From NCBI GenBank assembly GCA_027624075.1, contig JAQBUH010000001.1, positions 124,001-188,000 on the forward strand: a stretch of 64,000 bases of DNA, written 5' to 3'. The translations under genes were made by a program, and so were the position numbers. Shown here one piece after another: positions 27,857 to 35,952 of this stretch (position 1 is the first letter of the stretch; each line of letters begins with the position of its first letter). The DNA comes from Chloroflexota bacterium. Lineage in GTDB: Bacteria > Chloroflexota > Dehalococcoidia > Lucifugimonadales > Lucifugimonadaceae. Below the pieces are notes generated by a model. The model did no database searches, was not told the origin of the DNA, and was given only the letters and a program-made list of their open reading frames with translations.

Positions 27857-28038
27857 ATTACCACCGTTCCACGTGAAAGAGACTGTGCGTGCACAGAGGT
27901 TTGCGAGGCGGCTAGAATCGCCTGCTGAGCGGATTCAAAACCTGTTTGCCATCCTGAGGCACGTTGCGTCCCATGACCTTCGCCGCCGGCGCCTTCGCAC
28001 CGGCCATGCGGCGAGACGCAATCTGAGGAGCGAGAAGA

Positions 28039-28389
28039 ATGTACTTTTACGATGAGAGCGAAGTGGACAGGCGTGAGCTCTTGCCGGGCGTTCAAGCACG
28101 GCTGATCTGGGGCGAAAAGATCATGATGGGGATTATCGACATTGATCCCGGCGCCATTGTCCCGGCGCACAGCCATCCGCATGAACAGTGCGGCCGCGTG
28201 TTGCGGGGCGGCGCCTGGTTCACGGTCGGCGGCCAGAAAAAGCTGCTACAGGCTGGCGATCACTACGTCATTCCAGGGAACGTGGAACACCTTGTGGAGG
28301 CGACGTCTGACGGCTGTCAGGCGCTGGACATCTGGTCGCCAATCCGTGAGGAGTACATCACGGGCAACGTGCGGTTTTTCTCTGATTGA
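28039..28389 (+). CDS. Small single-domain cupin protein
   Basis: A 116-residue cupin with metal-binding motif 1 PAHSHPHEQCGRVLRGG (about residues 40-56, with His and Glu ligands) and motif 2 GDHYVIPGNVEHLVEA (about 74-89). Such one-domain cupins bind a metal and act as dioxygenases, isomerases or ligand sensors; the reaction cannot be read here. A ribosome site (GAGGAGCGAGAAG) precedes the ATG. It is followed by a strong hairpin and faces the sodN gene. Confidence 0.88.
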   Translation: MYFYDESEVDRRELLPGVQARLIWGEKIMMGIIDIDPGAIVPAHSHPHEQCGRVLRGGAWFTVGGQKKLLQAGDHYVIPGNVEHLVEATSDGCQALDIWSPIREEYITGNVRFFSD

Positions 28390-28428
28390 CCGCCTGCCGG
28401 CATCGATTAAAGGCATCGCAAAATAAGC

Positions 28429-28463
28429 AGGCCCGGACGCCTTTTTCGGGCATGTCCGGGCCT
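28429..28463. terminator. Strong hairpin between the convergent cupin and sodN genes
   Basis: AGGCCCGGAC (28429-28438) pairs perfectly with GTCCGGGCCT (28454-28463). T-rich stretches lie in the loop and past the stem on the minus strand (CTGCTTATTTT). It probably terminates both convergent transcripts. Confidence 0.65.
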
Positions 28464-28521
28464 TGCATAATTAGCCAACTTGTCGAAGTTGCGAAGCCGT
28501 TACGGCTCGCCGGCGCTCTAT

Positions 28522-28950
28522 CTAGCGCTTCGACTCCGCAAAGAGTTTGCCGATCTCCTCAAGCGCCGCCTTGAACTCCTGAGCCTTCGCCATGTCAACG
28601 TGCTGCTTCACGTAACTGCCGAGTTTGCAGGCGTTCCAGACCTTCTGGTGGAGGTCCGGCCACTTCGCAGCATGCTCCGGCTTGAAATAGTCGGTCCAGA
28701 TGACCAGAATGTCGTCCTTGGCCTTCGTGGCGTGCTCTTCCTTCACAAGCACGTAACGGGCGAAGGAGTTGTGCTCTTCCACGCTGGACGGCGTTCCAAT
28801 GCCCTGGATCAGCTCGGTCATCCGTATTACCGTCTGAGCGGCCTGGATAGCGTCCCGGGGGTCGTATATTCCGCAGGGGATGTCACAATGGGCGTCTGCC
28901 ACGCCAATCGGGAGGATCCGGTCAGCGAACCTCTTGATGTTCAGGATCAT
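28522..28950 (-). CDS. sodN: Nickel superoxide dismutase precursor
   Basis: From the ATG at 28950 (AAGGAG nearby) the product is 142 residues. The nickel hook is unmistakable: HCDIPCGIYDP at residues 21-31. After removal of a 20-residue propeptide, His21 becomes His1, with Cys2 and Cys6 as thiolate ligands. The mature chain of about 122 residues is a four-helix protein that dismutates superoxide and assembles as a hexamer. A longer in-frame extension upstream to 29091 lacks a start signal and is rejected. The gene diverges from the sodX-like protease, which supplies the cleavage needed for activity. Confidence 0.95.
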   Translation of the reverse strand: MILNIKRFADRILPIGVADAHCDIPCGIYDPRDAIQAAQTVIRMTELIQGIGTPSSVEEHNSFARYVLVKEEHATKAKDDILVIWTDYFKPEHAAKWPDLHQKVWNACKLGSYVKQHVDMAKAQEFKAALEEIGKLFAESKR

Positions 28951-29101
28951 TCGGGACTCCTTATTAAAATGAATGTGCTGTCTGTTGCAGGCCGAACGCG
29001 CTGCACGTGTCTGAGAGCCGGCTCGTAGACCGGATGAGACCTGATCGGCCTCGGGTGAGCCCGGTAAATCTATCACGAATGTGCGGCGCAATCAGCCCTC
29101 G

Positions 29102-29557
29102 ATGAACATGATCGACAGAGTTCTGAACCTACTGTTCGCACAGATCGTCCGCATCAGTGGATCGAGCATGGAGCCGGCATTGCCGGACGGCTCATGGGTG
29201 CTTGTAAACCGGCGTGCCTTCCGGCGGCCACAGAGGCCCGCCCGGTTTGACATTGTCCGGCTGGAGGACCCGGCGCAGCCCGGCCACTGGATTAACAAAC
29301 GCATCGTCGGCTTGCCAGGAGAAGAGGTGCGCCTTGATGGCGGCCGGCTGTTCGTTAACGGCCAGGAGACACCCGAGGCGCACATGGCCGGGTTGAGCAA
29401 AGAGCAGGCCAGAGACGGCGGCTATCACGAGTGGTGGCCACGCGCCGATGAGTACGTCGTTCTCGGAGACAACCGTGGAGCGTCAACGGATAGCAGGAAG
29501 TTCGGGACGGCGCGGATCAGCTCGCTAAGAGGCAAAGTCGGCAGACGCCTGCGCTAG
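29102..29557 (+). CDS. sodX: Nickel superoxide dismutase maturation peptidase, SodX-like (S24/S26 signal-peptidase fold)
   Basis: About 151 residues of the S26 signal-peptidase-like fold. The catalytic Ser is in SGSSMEPALPDG and the Lys in HWINKRIVGLPGEEV, followed by the box YVVLGDNRGASTDSRKFG. It is shorter than LepB and has no clear N-terminal transmembrane anchor, as expected for SodX, which trims the NiSOD propeptide so His1 can bind nickel. It is divergent from sodN with a 151-base shared spacer. The start is ATG at 29102 or 29108; a GTG at 29081 is also in frame. Confidence 0.88.
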   Translation: MNMIDRVLNLLFAQIVRISGSSMEPALPDGSWVLVNRRAFRRPQRPARFDIVRLEDPAQPGHWINKRIVGLPGEEVRLDGGRLFVNGQETPEAHMAGLSKEQARDGGYHEWWPRADEYVVLGDNRGASTDSRKFGTARISSLRGKVGRRLR

Positions 29558-29584
29558 CCCGGCCCGCCAATCCCCTGTCCAGTG

Positions 29585-30343
29585 CTACCCGTCCCGCCGC
29601 CTCTTCCTGGGTTTCGTCTCGCTTTCGGTAAACGGTATTGCCCCCGCTTTCCGCCTGTCCTCCGCTGTTCCGAACACCACGACGTATGCGATTCCAGCCA
29701 GTACTGCGCCAGCGACCGGACCCGCCCAGTAGACCCAGTGATCGTCCCATATTCCATGTATCAGGGCCGGCCCAAAGCTGCGAGCCGGGTTCATTGATGC
29801 GCCCGTGAGCGGGAACGCGATGAAGTGATCGAGCGCGATTACGCCGCCAATGGCGAGGGGCGCCAGTACGGCGTTCCCTCTCTTATCGATGGCCGTTGCG
29901 AATATCACGAAGACAAGGAAGAACGTGAGTATCACCTCGAGGACGAAGCCGTTGCCCGTGCCTATACTCGGTGAGACGGTCTGCAGCCCGAGGTTGGCTG
30001 ACTGGTATGCGATGCCGTCCAGCGCGACCATCGCCAGCGCCGCGCCGCCAAGTTGGGCGACGATGTACATAACCGATTTGATCAGCCCGATATTGCCGGT
30101 GATCAGGGCGGCGATAGTCACAGCCGGATTGAGGTGCGCTCCGGAGATTCTGCCGACCGCGATCACGCCAACCGAGATTCCGAGGCCGTGGGCCAGAGCG
30201 ATCAGCAGCAACTGAGGTCCGGCGATTCCGCCAAGCTGTCCGAACGCGCCGATTGCTCCCACACCGACGAACACGAACATGAACGTGGCGATGAGCTCCG
30301 CCGCCATCGCGCGCAGGTTGTCCCGGTCCGAAAGGTCCCTCAT
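29585..30343 (-). CDS. aqpZ: Aquaporin (MIP family), AqpZ-like
   Basis: A 252-residue MIP channel with six hydrophobic helices and both NPA motifs, GAHLNPAVTI (residues 72-74) and GASMNPARSF (185-187). The selectivity region keeps His173 and Arg188, as in water-selective AqpZ, and lacks the glycerol-facilitator Asp after the second NPA. The C-terminus is a charged tail (KPRKRRRDG). It follows hemB on the same strand after a 131-base spacer containing a hairpin, so it is probably a separate unit. Confidence 0.9.
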   Translation of the reverse strand: MRDLSDRDNLRAMAAELIATFMFVFVGVGAIGAFGQLGGIAGPQLLLIALAHGLGISVGVIAVGRISGAHLNPAVTIAALITGNIGLIKSVMYIVAQLGGAALAMVALDGIAYQSANLGLQTVSPSIGTGNGFVLEVILTFFLVFVIFATAIDKRGNAVLAPLAIGGVIALDHFIAFPLTGASMNPARSFGPALIHGIWDDHWVYWAGPVAGAVLAGIAYVVVFGTAEDRRKAGAIPFTESETKPRKRRRDG

Positions 30344-30423
30344 CTGTTCAGCTCCCGTCGCGTATCTTCAACTAGCGTGGTTTTAAGGTTTCGGTGTCTG
30401 TCAGGCAGTCAGCCGCAGGTCGT

Positions 30424-30450
30424 GGCGCAGGCGCGAAAACACCCTGCGCC
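30424..30450 (-). terminator. Hairpin downstream of hemB
   Basis: GGCGCAGG (30424-30431) pairs with CCTGCGCC (30443-30450) across 11 bases, 25 bases past the hemB stop. No U run follows on the minus strand, so it may only slow or stabilise the transcript end. Confidence 0.35.
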
Positions 30451-30474
30451 GTTCCGGCTCACGAATCGCTAATT

Positions 30475-31464
30475 CTACCGGTTGCGGTCAAGCCAGCGTG
30501 CCGCGTCCAGCGCAAAATAGGTGATCAGGAGATCGGCCCCGGCGCGTCTTATCGCAACCAGCACCTCAAGCGCAGACGTCTCCTCATCGATCCAGCCGTT
30601 CGCGGCAGCCGCCTTGATCGCGGCATACTCACCGCTGACGTTGTATGCGGCGAGTGGCAGGTCGAACCGGTCAGCAGCCCGTCTGATGATGTCGAGGTAC
30701 GCCAGCGCCGGCTTTACCATGATGAAATCTGCGCCCTCGGCGATATCTGCCTCGATCTCCGCCATCGCCTCGTCCGACTGCGTCGGCGACATCTGGTAGC
30801 TCTTGCGGTCGCCAAACTGCGGCGCTGAGTCTACCGCGGCGCGGAACGGTCCGTAGAAGCTGGACGCGTATTTGGCGGAATATCCCATCACCTTTGTCGC
30901 CGGGAATCCCGCGTCGCGCAGCCCCGCCTTGATCGCCGCGACCTGCCCGTCCATCATCGCCGATGGCGCAACGATATCTGCGCCTGCCTCGGCGTGTGAC
31001 ACAGCGGCCGCCGCGAGCAGTGGCAGCGTGGCGTCGTTGTCGACCTGCCCTTCCGGCGTCACCAGTCCGCAGTGACCGTGATCGGTGTACTCGCACAGGC
31101 AGACATCTGTAATTACGGTGATAGCGGGATTGGCTTTCTTGATCTCACGAACGGCACGCTGGACGGCTTCATTCGGGTCACTCGCAGCGCTGCCGCTGGC
31201 GTCTTTACGCTCGGGGAGACCGAACAGCAGGACCTTGTCGACCCCCAGCTCAAGCGCCTCCTGCGCCTTTTCGACCGCTACATCGACAGACATCTGGTAC
31301 TGGCCGGGCATCGGCGCAACCGGCTGCCTGACTCCCTTGCCGGGCATCACGAACATCGGATAGATCATCTGAGAGACGTCGATACTGGTTTCGGCGTTCT
31401 TGAGTCTCGCCTCAGCCGTTTCACGCAGTGGCCTTAGACGTGTAAATCTGAGCTCGCCGCTCAT
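30475..31464 (-). CDS. hemB: Delta-aminolevulinic acid dehydratase (porphobilinogen synthase)
   Basis: A 329-residue HemB that joins two aminolevulinate molecules to porphobilinogen. Schiff-base lysines are Lys198 (GYSAKYASSFYGPFR) and Lys251 (MVKPALAYLD). The zinc-type cysteine cluster DVCLCEYTDHGHCG gives Cys122, Cys124 and Cys132, so a zinc enzyme rather than the Mg-only form. Its start overlaps the end of the cobA/hemD gene by 4 bases. It is the last gene of the tetrapyrrole operon although it acts first. Confidence 0.97.
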   Translation of the reverse strand: MSGELRFTRLRPLRETAEARLKNAETSIDVSQMIYPMFVMPGKGVRQPVAPMPGQYQMSVDVAVEKAQEALELGVDKVLLFGLPERKDASGSAASDPNEAVQRAVREIKKANPAITVITDVCLCEYTDHGHCGLVTPEGQVDNDATLPLLAAAAVSHAEAGADIVAPSAMMDGQVAAIKAGLRDAGFPATKVMGYSAKYASSFYGPFRAAVDSAPQFGDRKSYQMSPTQSDEAMAEIEADIAEGADFIMVKPALAYLDIIRRAADRFDLPLAAYNVSGEYAAIKAAAANGWIDEETSALEVLVAIRRAGADLLITYFALDAARWLDRNR

Positions 31465-32999
31465 AGCCGCGCTCCGGGTAACGTTCCGGCAAGAGCCGCA
31501 GTGACTATCGCCTCAACCAGGCCGTCAATCGTCTGTGTCCTGGCCATCAGATCTACCTCAATCCCGTTGGCTCTTGCCGCTTCAGCGGTGACCGGGCCGA
31601 TGCACGCCACCGTCGATTGGTTGACCGCCGTAACGTCTCCACCAAGCAGCTTCACCAGATTCTCAACGGAAGACGAACTGGTGAACGTCGTCACATCGAC
31701 GCCGCCCATATATGCCGCCCTTGCCTGGTCCCCGGACGTCTCTGCCATGTGCGTCTCATATGCGACCACAGAGTCGACCGCAACTCCAAGTTCCCGCAGA
31801 CCGGTCACCAGTGACTCTCTGCCGATAGCAGACCTCGGGAAAAGCACCCGGTTTGGGAGCGGGTTGAGCGCCCGGAAACTGTCCAGCAACGCGTCCGCGT
31901 CGAACATCTCAGGCACCATATCTGCGCTCAGGCCGATCTCTTCCAGCGCGTGGCTCGTCGCCGGGCCTACCACAGCAATCTTGACCCCGCCAAACGCGCG
32001 GCCGTCCAGTCCGGCCGCCCTGACGCTCCGCCACAGACCGTCGACTGCGTTTGCGGACGTGAAGGTGACCCAGTCATAACGATCAAGCGACTTCGCCGCC
32101 GTGTCCAGTTCCGCCGTGTCCGCGACAGGGACTATGTCGATGACGGGGACCTGGATTGTCCTCGCCCCATGTGACTCAAGTTGTTCTGCGAGACGGCTCG
32201 CCTGGGACCGCGCACGGGTGATGAGCACACTGAGGCCGAACAGGGGCCGAGTGTCGAACCACGCGAGCCTGTCACGCAGTGACGAGACCTTGCCAACGAC
32301 CAGTATCACCGGCGCGCCGATTCCCGCCGCCTTACCCTTCTCGACTATGTCCTCGATCGAGCCCGTGACAGTTCTCTGCATCGGCGTCGTGCCCCACTGG
32401 ACGAGAGCCGCGGGCGTCTCCGGCGAGATGCCGTTGCCGATCAACGTGCTCACTATCTGTGGCATACTTTTCCAGCCCATCACAAACGCTAATGTCCCGC
32501 CGACGCGCGCAAGCGCACCCCAGTCCAGCGTCGAATCCGGCTTATCCGGGTCCTCGCTCCCTGTCACCACCGTAAATGACGCGGCCATCCCGCGCTGTGT
32601 GATCGGAATGCCCGCGTAGGCGGCGGCGGCGATGGGGGAAGTGATTCCGGGCACGACCTCCCATGGAAGTCCGGCCTCAGCCAACGCAAGCGCCTCTTCT
32701 CCGCCGCGACCGAACACGAAGGGGTCGCCGCCCTTGAGGCGGCAAACAGACCTTCCCTCGGAGCTCAGGCGCACAAGCTCAGAGTTGATCTCCTCCTGGC
32801 TCATGCGGTGATCGCCCCGCCGTTTTCCCGCATCGATCAACTCTGCGCCATCTTTAGCCTCTTTTAGGAGGCTCTCAGAAGCCAGCCGATCGTAGACCAC
32901 CGCGTCCGCTGTGCGAAGAATATTCAGCCCGCGAACGGTTATCAGGCCGGGGTCACCGGGTCCAGCTCCCACGAGATACACAGTGCCTGGGTGCGTCAT
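31461..32999 (-). CDS. cobA-hemD: Fused uroporphyrinogen-III C-methyltransferase (CobA/SUMT) and uroporphyrinogen-III synthase (HemD)
   Basis: A 512-residue two-domain protein. Residues 1 to about 245 are SUMT: VYLVGAGPGDPGLITVRG, VVYDRLAS, CRLKGGDPFVFGRGGEE and GITSPIAAAAYAGIP. Residues about 250-512 are a HemD domain (LFGLSVLITRARSQASRLAEQL, then VTFTSANAV and FTSSSSV). The fusion closes the ring of hydroxymethylbilane to uroporphyrinogen III and methylates it at C2 and C7 to precorrin-2, using S-adenosylmethionine. It overlaps hemC and hemB by 4 bases each. The fusion sends flux to precorrin-2, the siroheme branch. Confidence 0.95.
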   Translation of the reverse strand: MTHPGTVYLVGAGPGDPGLITVRGLNILRTADAVVYDRLASESLLKEAKDGAELIDAGKRRGDHRMSQEEINSELVRLSSEGRSVCRLKGGDPFVFGRGGEEALALAEAGLPWEVVPGITSPIAAAAYAGIPITQRGMAASFTVVTGSEDPDKPDSTLDWGALARVGGTLAFVMGWKSMPQIVSTLIGNGISPETPAALVQWGTTPMQRTVTGSIEDIVEKGKAAGIGAPVILVVGKVSSLRDRLAWFDTRPLFGLSVLITRARSQASRLAEQLESHGARTIQVPVIDIVPVADTAELDTAAKSLDRYDWVTFTSANAVDGLWRSVRAAGLDGRAFGGVKIAVVGPATSHALEEIGLSADMVPEMFDADALLDSFRALNPLPNRVLFPRSAIGRESLVTGLRELGVAVDSVVAYETHMAETSGDQARAAYMGGVDVTTFTSSSSVENLVKLLGGDVTAVNQSTVACIGPVTAEAARANGIEVDLMARTQTIDGLVEAIVTAALAGTLPGARL

Positions 33000-33928
33000 C
33001 CTGCGCTGCCCGTCTCCGGTGAGAGTAATTCGCCTGCGCCGGCCTTCAGCAGTTCGTCCGCCAGTTCGAGTGCGAGCTTCACGCTGTCTCCAGCCGCTCC
33101 CTCACGCTTGCCACGAATCACGCGGCTTCCGTCAGGCGCTGCGGCAAAGGCGTGCATCGATATCCCGCCATCGCGGACTTGAGCGTGGGCGGAGACAGGC
33201 GCAGAGCATCCGCCTTCGACAGCCGCAAGGAAAGCACGCTCTGCGTCGACGGCAACTCGGGTCTCTTCGTGCTGTAGCGGCCGCACCAGTCTCGCAACCT
33301 CTTCGTCCTTCGCCCGCACCTCGATTGCAAGCGCGCCCTGGCCGACGGCGGCCACGAAGTCCCAGCATTTCAGATACTCGGTGATCCTGTGTTTAAGGTC
33401 GAGCCTGATCAGTCCGGCAGCCGCCAGGACCACCGCTTCCGGCCCGTCAGCCGCGTCAAGTTTTGCAAGTCTCGTCGGCACGTTTCCGCGTACCGGCTCG
33501 ACAATAAGGTCAGGCCTCCGGTCGAGCAGGAGCGCTTTTCGCCGTGCGCTGCCTGTGCCGACACGCGCGCCTCGTGGCATGTCCATCAGGCCTGAGCCGT
33601 CTCGACTCACGACCACATCACGCGGGTCTTCACGGTAGGGAACGGCGGCTATCTCAAATTCTGGCCCGAGCGTCGAAGGCATGTCTTTCAGACTGTGGAC
33701 GGCAATGTCGATCTCGCCACGAGTCAGCGCGTTCTCCAGTTCCGAAACGAAGACGCCGTAGCCTACGTTCGCAATGGGCGTTGACTGGTCGCGGTCACCG
33801 CGCGTAGTGATGACCGCGGCTTCAAACCGGGTATCGGGATTAGCCTTCCTGAGCGACGCGATGACGAGGCCGGCCTGAGCCAGAGCCAGGTCGCTGCCCC
33901 TGGTGCCCACTCTGATGATCTTGCTCAT
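32996..33928 (-). CDS. hemC: Hydroxymethylbilane synthase (porphobilinogen deaminase)
   Basis: 310 residues from the ATG at 33928, which has GGAGAC upstream; a longer frame to 34006 would run into the preceding gene. Motifs: RVGTRGSDLALAQA at the N-terminus, HSLKDMP with the catalytic Asp82, RRKALLL arginines, and the dipyrromethane-cofactor Cys241 in EGGCSAPV. The enzyme polymerises four porphobilinogens to the linear tetrapyrrole used by the HemD domain of the next gene, whose start it overlaps by 4 bases. Confidence 0.96.
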   Translation of the reverse strand: MSKIIRVGTRGSDLALAQAGLVIASLRKANPDTRFEAAVITTRGDRDQSTPIANVGYGVFVSELENALTRGEIDIAVHSLKDMPSTLGPEFEIAAVPYREDPRDVVVSRDGSGLMDMPRGARVGTGSARRKALLLDRRPDLIVEPVRGNVPTRLAKLDAADGPEAVVLAAAGLIRLDLKHRITEYLKCWDFVAAVGQGALAIEVRAKDEEVARLVRPLQHEETRVAVDAERAFLAAVEGGCSAPVSAHAQVRDGGISMHAFAAAPDGSRVIRGKREGAAGDSVKLALELADELLKAGAGELLSPETGSAG

Positions 33929-33945
33929 TAGTCTCCGTCCGGAGC

Positions 33946-34653
33946 CTAGTGTGGCGCCGGGGTTTCGATCCGCTGGCAAGAGCCGAACGGCGCGCAGGAC
34001 TTGCACGCCACGCTTTCCAGCCCGGCGATCAGATCATTCTGCGCCTTTGCCGCGTCACCGTGCTCCGCCTCATCCAGCCACGCCGGAGTCATGAATGTCT
34101 GCCACTTCTCCGGACACATCACAAGTCCGCGTCCACGGACGCTTTTACGTGTGTCAGCGAGTACGGGACCGACATTGGCCCAGCGCAGGCAGTTGCAGGT
34201 GTCTGCCGTCATCTCTTCGCGCAGCCGGCGTGCCAGCGCGGGCGAACTCCCGGCGGTGCTGACCGCAATGGTGACCCCGTTGCGCTGTATCAGCGCCGGG
34301 GCGATGAACGTGCAGAGCGGAGTCACATCCATGACGTTGAGCAGAACGTTGCGCTCTTTCGCCTCAGCGGAGATCGCCTTGTTGATATCGGAGCTTGAGG
34401 TGTCTGCGACTATCGCTATCCAGGCGCCTGCGAGATCGCCCGGCTCATACCGGCGCCTGACCCACTCGATATCCCCGCGTGCGGCCATCTCTTTCAGTTG
34501 CGGCGAAGTGTCTTCTGCAGGGCTAAAGAGCCGGACGGCCGCGCCGCAATCACGCAGGTACTGCACCTTGCGCTGTCCCTCATGCGCGTCGCCGCCAAAC
34601 ACGAGGCCCTGCCGGTCTTTAACGTCCAGAAATATCCCGTAATAGCGTGGCAA
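33946..34653 (-). CDS. Precorrin-2 dehydrogenase (SirC/Met8-like) with a Cys-rich C-terminus
   Basis: A 235-residue protein resembling the NAD-dependent precorrin-2 dehydrogenase/sirohydrochlorin ferrochelatase fold. The N-terminal Rossmann segment FLDVKDRQGLVFGGDAHEGQRKV departs from the usual GGGxVAxRK. The catalytic Asp is conserved in LLNVMDVTPLCTFIAPA (Asp109), and VSTAGSSPALARRLRE (131-146) is typical. It would oxidise precorrin-2 to sirohydrochlorin and possibly insert iron. The C-terminal half has Cys153, 155, 180, 217, 220 and 226, an arrangement that could bind a metal or Fe-S cluster and which I do not know from SirC. It lies between ahbAB and hemC, exactly where its reaction belongs. 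Confidence 0.85.
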   Translation of the reverse strand: MPRYYGIFLDVKDRQGLVFGGDAHEGQRKVQYLRDCGAAVRLFSPAEDTSPQLKEMAARGDIEWVRRRYEPGDLAGAWIAIVADTSSSDINKAISAEAKERNVLLNVMDVTPLCTFIAPALIQRNGVTIAVSTAGSSPALARRLREEMTADTCNCLRWANVGPVLADTRKSVRGRGLVMCPEKWQTFMTPAWLDEAEHGDAAKAQNDLIAGLESVACKSCAPFGSCQRIETPAPH

Positions 34654-34700
34654 TCCCGGTTCCTCGTAAATGTGCGCCGGCCCAGTGATCTGGGAGGCTC

Positions 34701-35774
34701 TCAGACCTTAAGCGCCTCAAGTCCGTCGAGGCTGAACTCATCCTCGACGAAATAGCGGACCCTGGTTTTCTTGTATTCCCGGGTGCTGTAGAGGAGCAGA
34801 CGGTCGTGGAGACCTGTCTTGGTCTCGATATCCTGGGCTATCTCCTCACACTCGGCCTCGGTGGTGGCGTGGACCATCGTAAAGTGTGAGTAGTCCCAGT
34901 CTTCGTAGGTCGGCCGCTGGTAGCAGTGAGTGACTGCCGGCGATTTCGCCATGATCTCACCGACCTCTTGCGCCCGCTCCTCCGGCACCTTCCAAACGAT
35001 CATAGCGTTGGCGTTGAACCCGGCTCTGCGGTGATACAGCACAGCGCTGTAGCGCCGCATCAGCCGCCTGTCGACCATGGCGGCGCCGTAGTCGAACAGC
35101 TCGTCAACCGTCATGCCGAGGCGCTCGGCCATAGGATCGAACGGCCTGCTCTCGAGAGGGAGGTCGTCCTGGAGTTCCTTGATGAATGCGACGTCCAGGT
35201 CAGACAGCTCCTGTGCCTGGTTCCAGCCTTCGCCGGGTTTGGTCGAAGCTCCGTTCGTTGTGGAGCCGGGTCCATCAGGCACAAAGTAAGTCCGTGCGTC
35301 CGAGACCTTTTTCTCCATGTCAAAGTTGACGCCGATCTTGAAGAACCTGATCGTCGGAAGCAGACGTGTCGCCTCTGCTCCGGTGACGCGCCCGAGGGTT
35401 GCCACGTCGTCAGGGATCGATCTGCCGGGTGGCACTGCGAGGGTGAACCACAGGTTAAATTGGCCCACGCGTGCGTAGTTGTGGCTGATCCCCGGATGCC
35501 TGTTCAGGAACTGCGCCGCCGCATCCAGCTTATCTGCCGGAAAGCGCATTGCAACGAGGGTAGAGGTGTAGCCAAGCCGCCGAGTGTCGAATATCGCTCC
35601 AACCTGCCGGACGACATTCTTCTTCTTGAGCACACCAACGCGGTCGAACACCTCTTGCTCGCTGAGCCCGGCTTTATCACCAATCGCTTTCCACGGCTCT
35701 CGGACCAGCGGGAAATCCGATTGGAGGATGTTCAGAATCTTCCTGTCAATGGAATCGAACTCAGACTGAGGCAT
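34701..35774 (-). CDS. ahbAB: Siroheme decarboxylase, fused AhbA-AhbB
   Basis: About 357 residues from the ATG at 35774; a TTG start at 35837 is possible. Two Lrp/AsnC-like units lie in tandem. The first begins FDSIDRKILNILQSDFPLVR and has HNYARVGQFNLWFTL; the second begins LSDLDVAFIKELQDDLPLES and has RRYSAVLYHRRAGFNANAM, CYQRPTYEDW and REYKKTRVRYF. AhbA and AhbB normally form a heterodimer that decarboxylates the C12 and C18 acetates of siroheme to didecarbosiroheme, in the alternative haem pathway; NirDLGH relatives do so for haem d1. Fusion of both is visible directly. Siroheme, made by the neighbouring genes, would be its substrate. Confidence 0.9.
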   Translation of the reverse strand: MPQSEFDSIDRKILNILQSDFPLVREPWKAIGDKAGLSEQEVFDRVGVLKKKNVVRQVGAIFDTRRLGYTSTLVAMRFPADKLDAAAQFLNRHPGISHNYARVGQFNLWFTLAVPPGRSIPDDVATLGRVTGAEATRLLPTIRFFKIGVNFDMEKKVSDARTYFVPDGPGSTTNGASTKPGEGWNQAQELSDLDVAFIKELQDDLPLESRPFDPMAERLGMTVDELFDYGAAMVDRRLMRRYSAVLYHRRAGFNANAMIVWKVPEERAQEVGEIMAKSPAVTHCYQRPTYEDWDYSHFTMVHATTEAECEEIAQDIETKTGLHDRLLLYSTREYKKTRVRYFVEDEFSLDGLEALKV

Positions 35775-35952
35775 GAGCGTAGCCGGGTATTCTCCGCCTC
35801 CGGGCCTGCCGGAGGGCACGTGGATGATGGGGCTCAACCAGCGAATTGTATACGGAGAGAGGTTGATCGGACCGGCTGATCAGCCCGCATATCGGTGTTT
35901 TGCCGGTGAACGCCACCATTGCCCGCGAATATGCCGCTGCCATGCGTTGCAG

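Noticed and set aside
34926..35879. 317-residue frame on the plus strand
   Set aside because: Antisense to ahbAB, which is well supported by family motifs on the minus strand.
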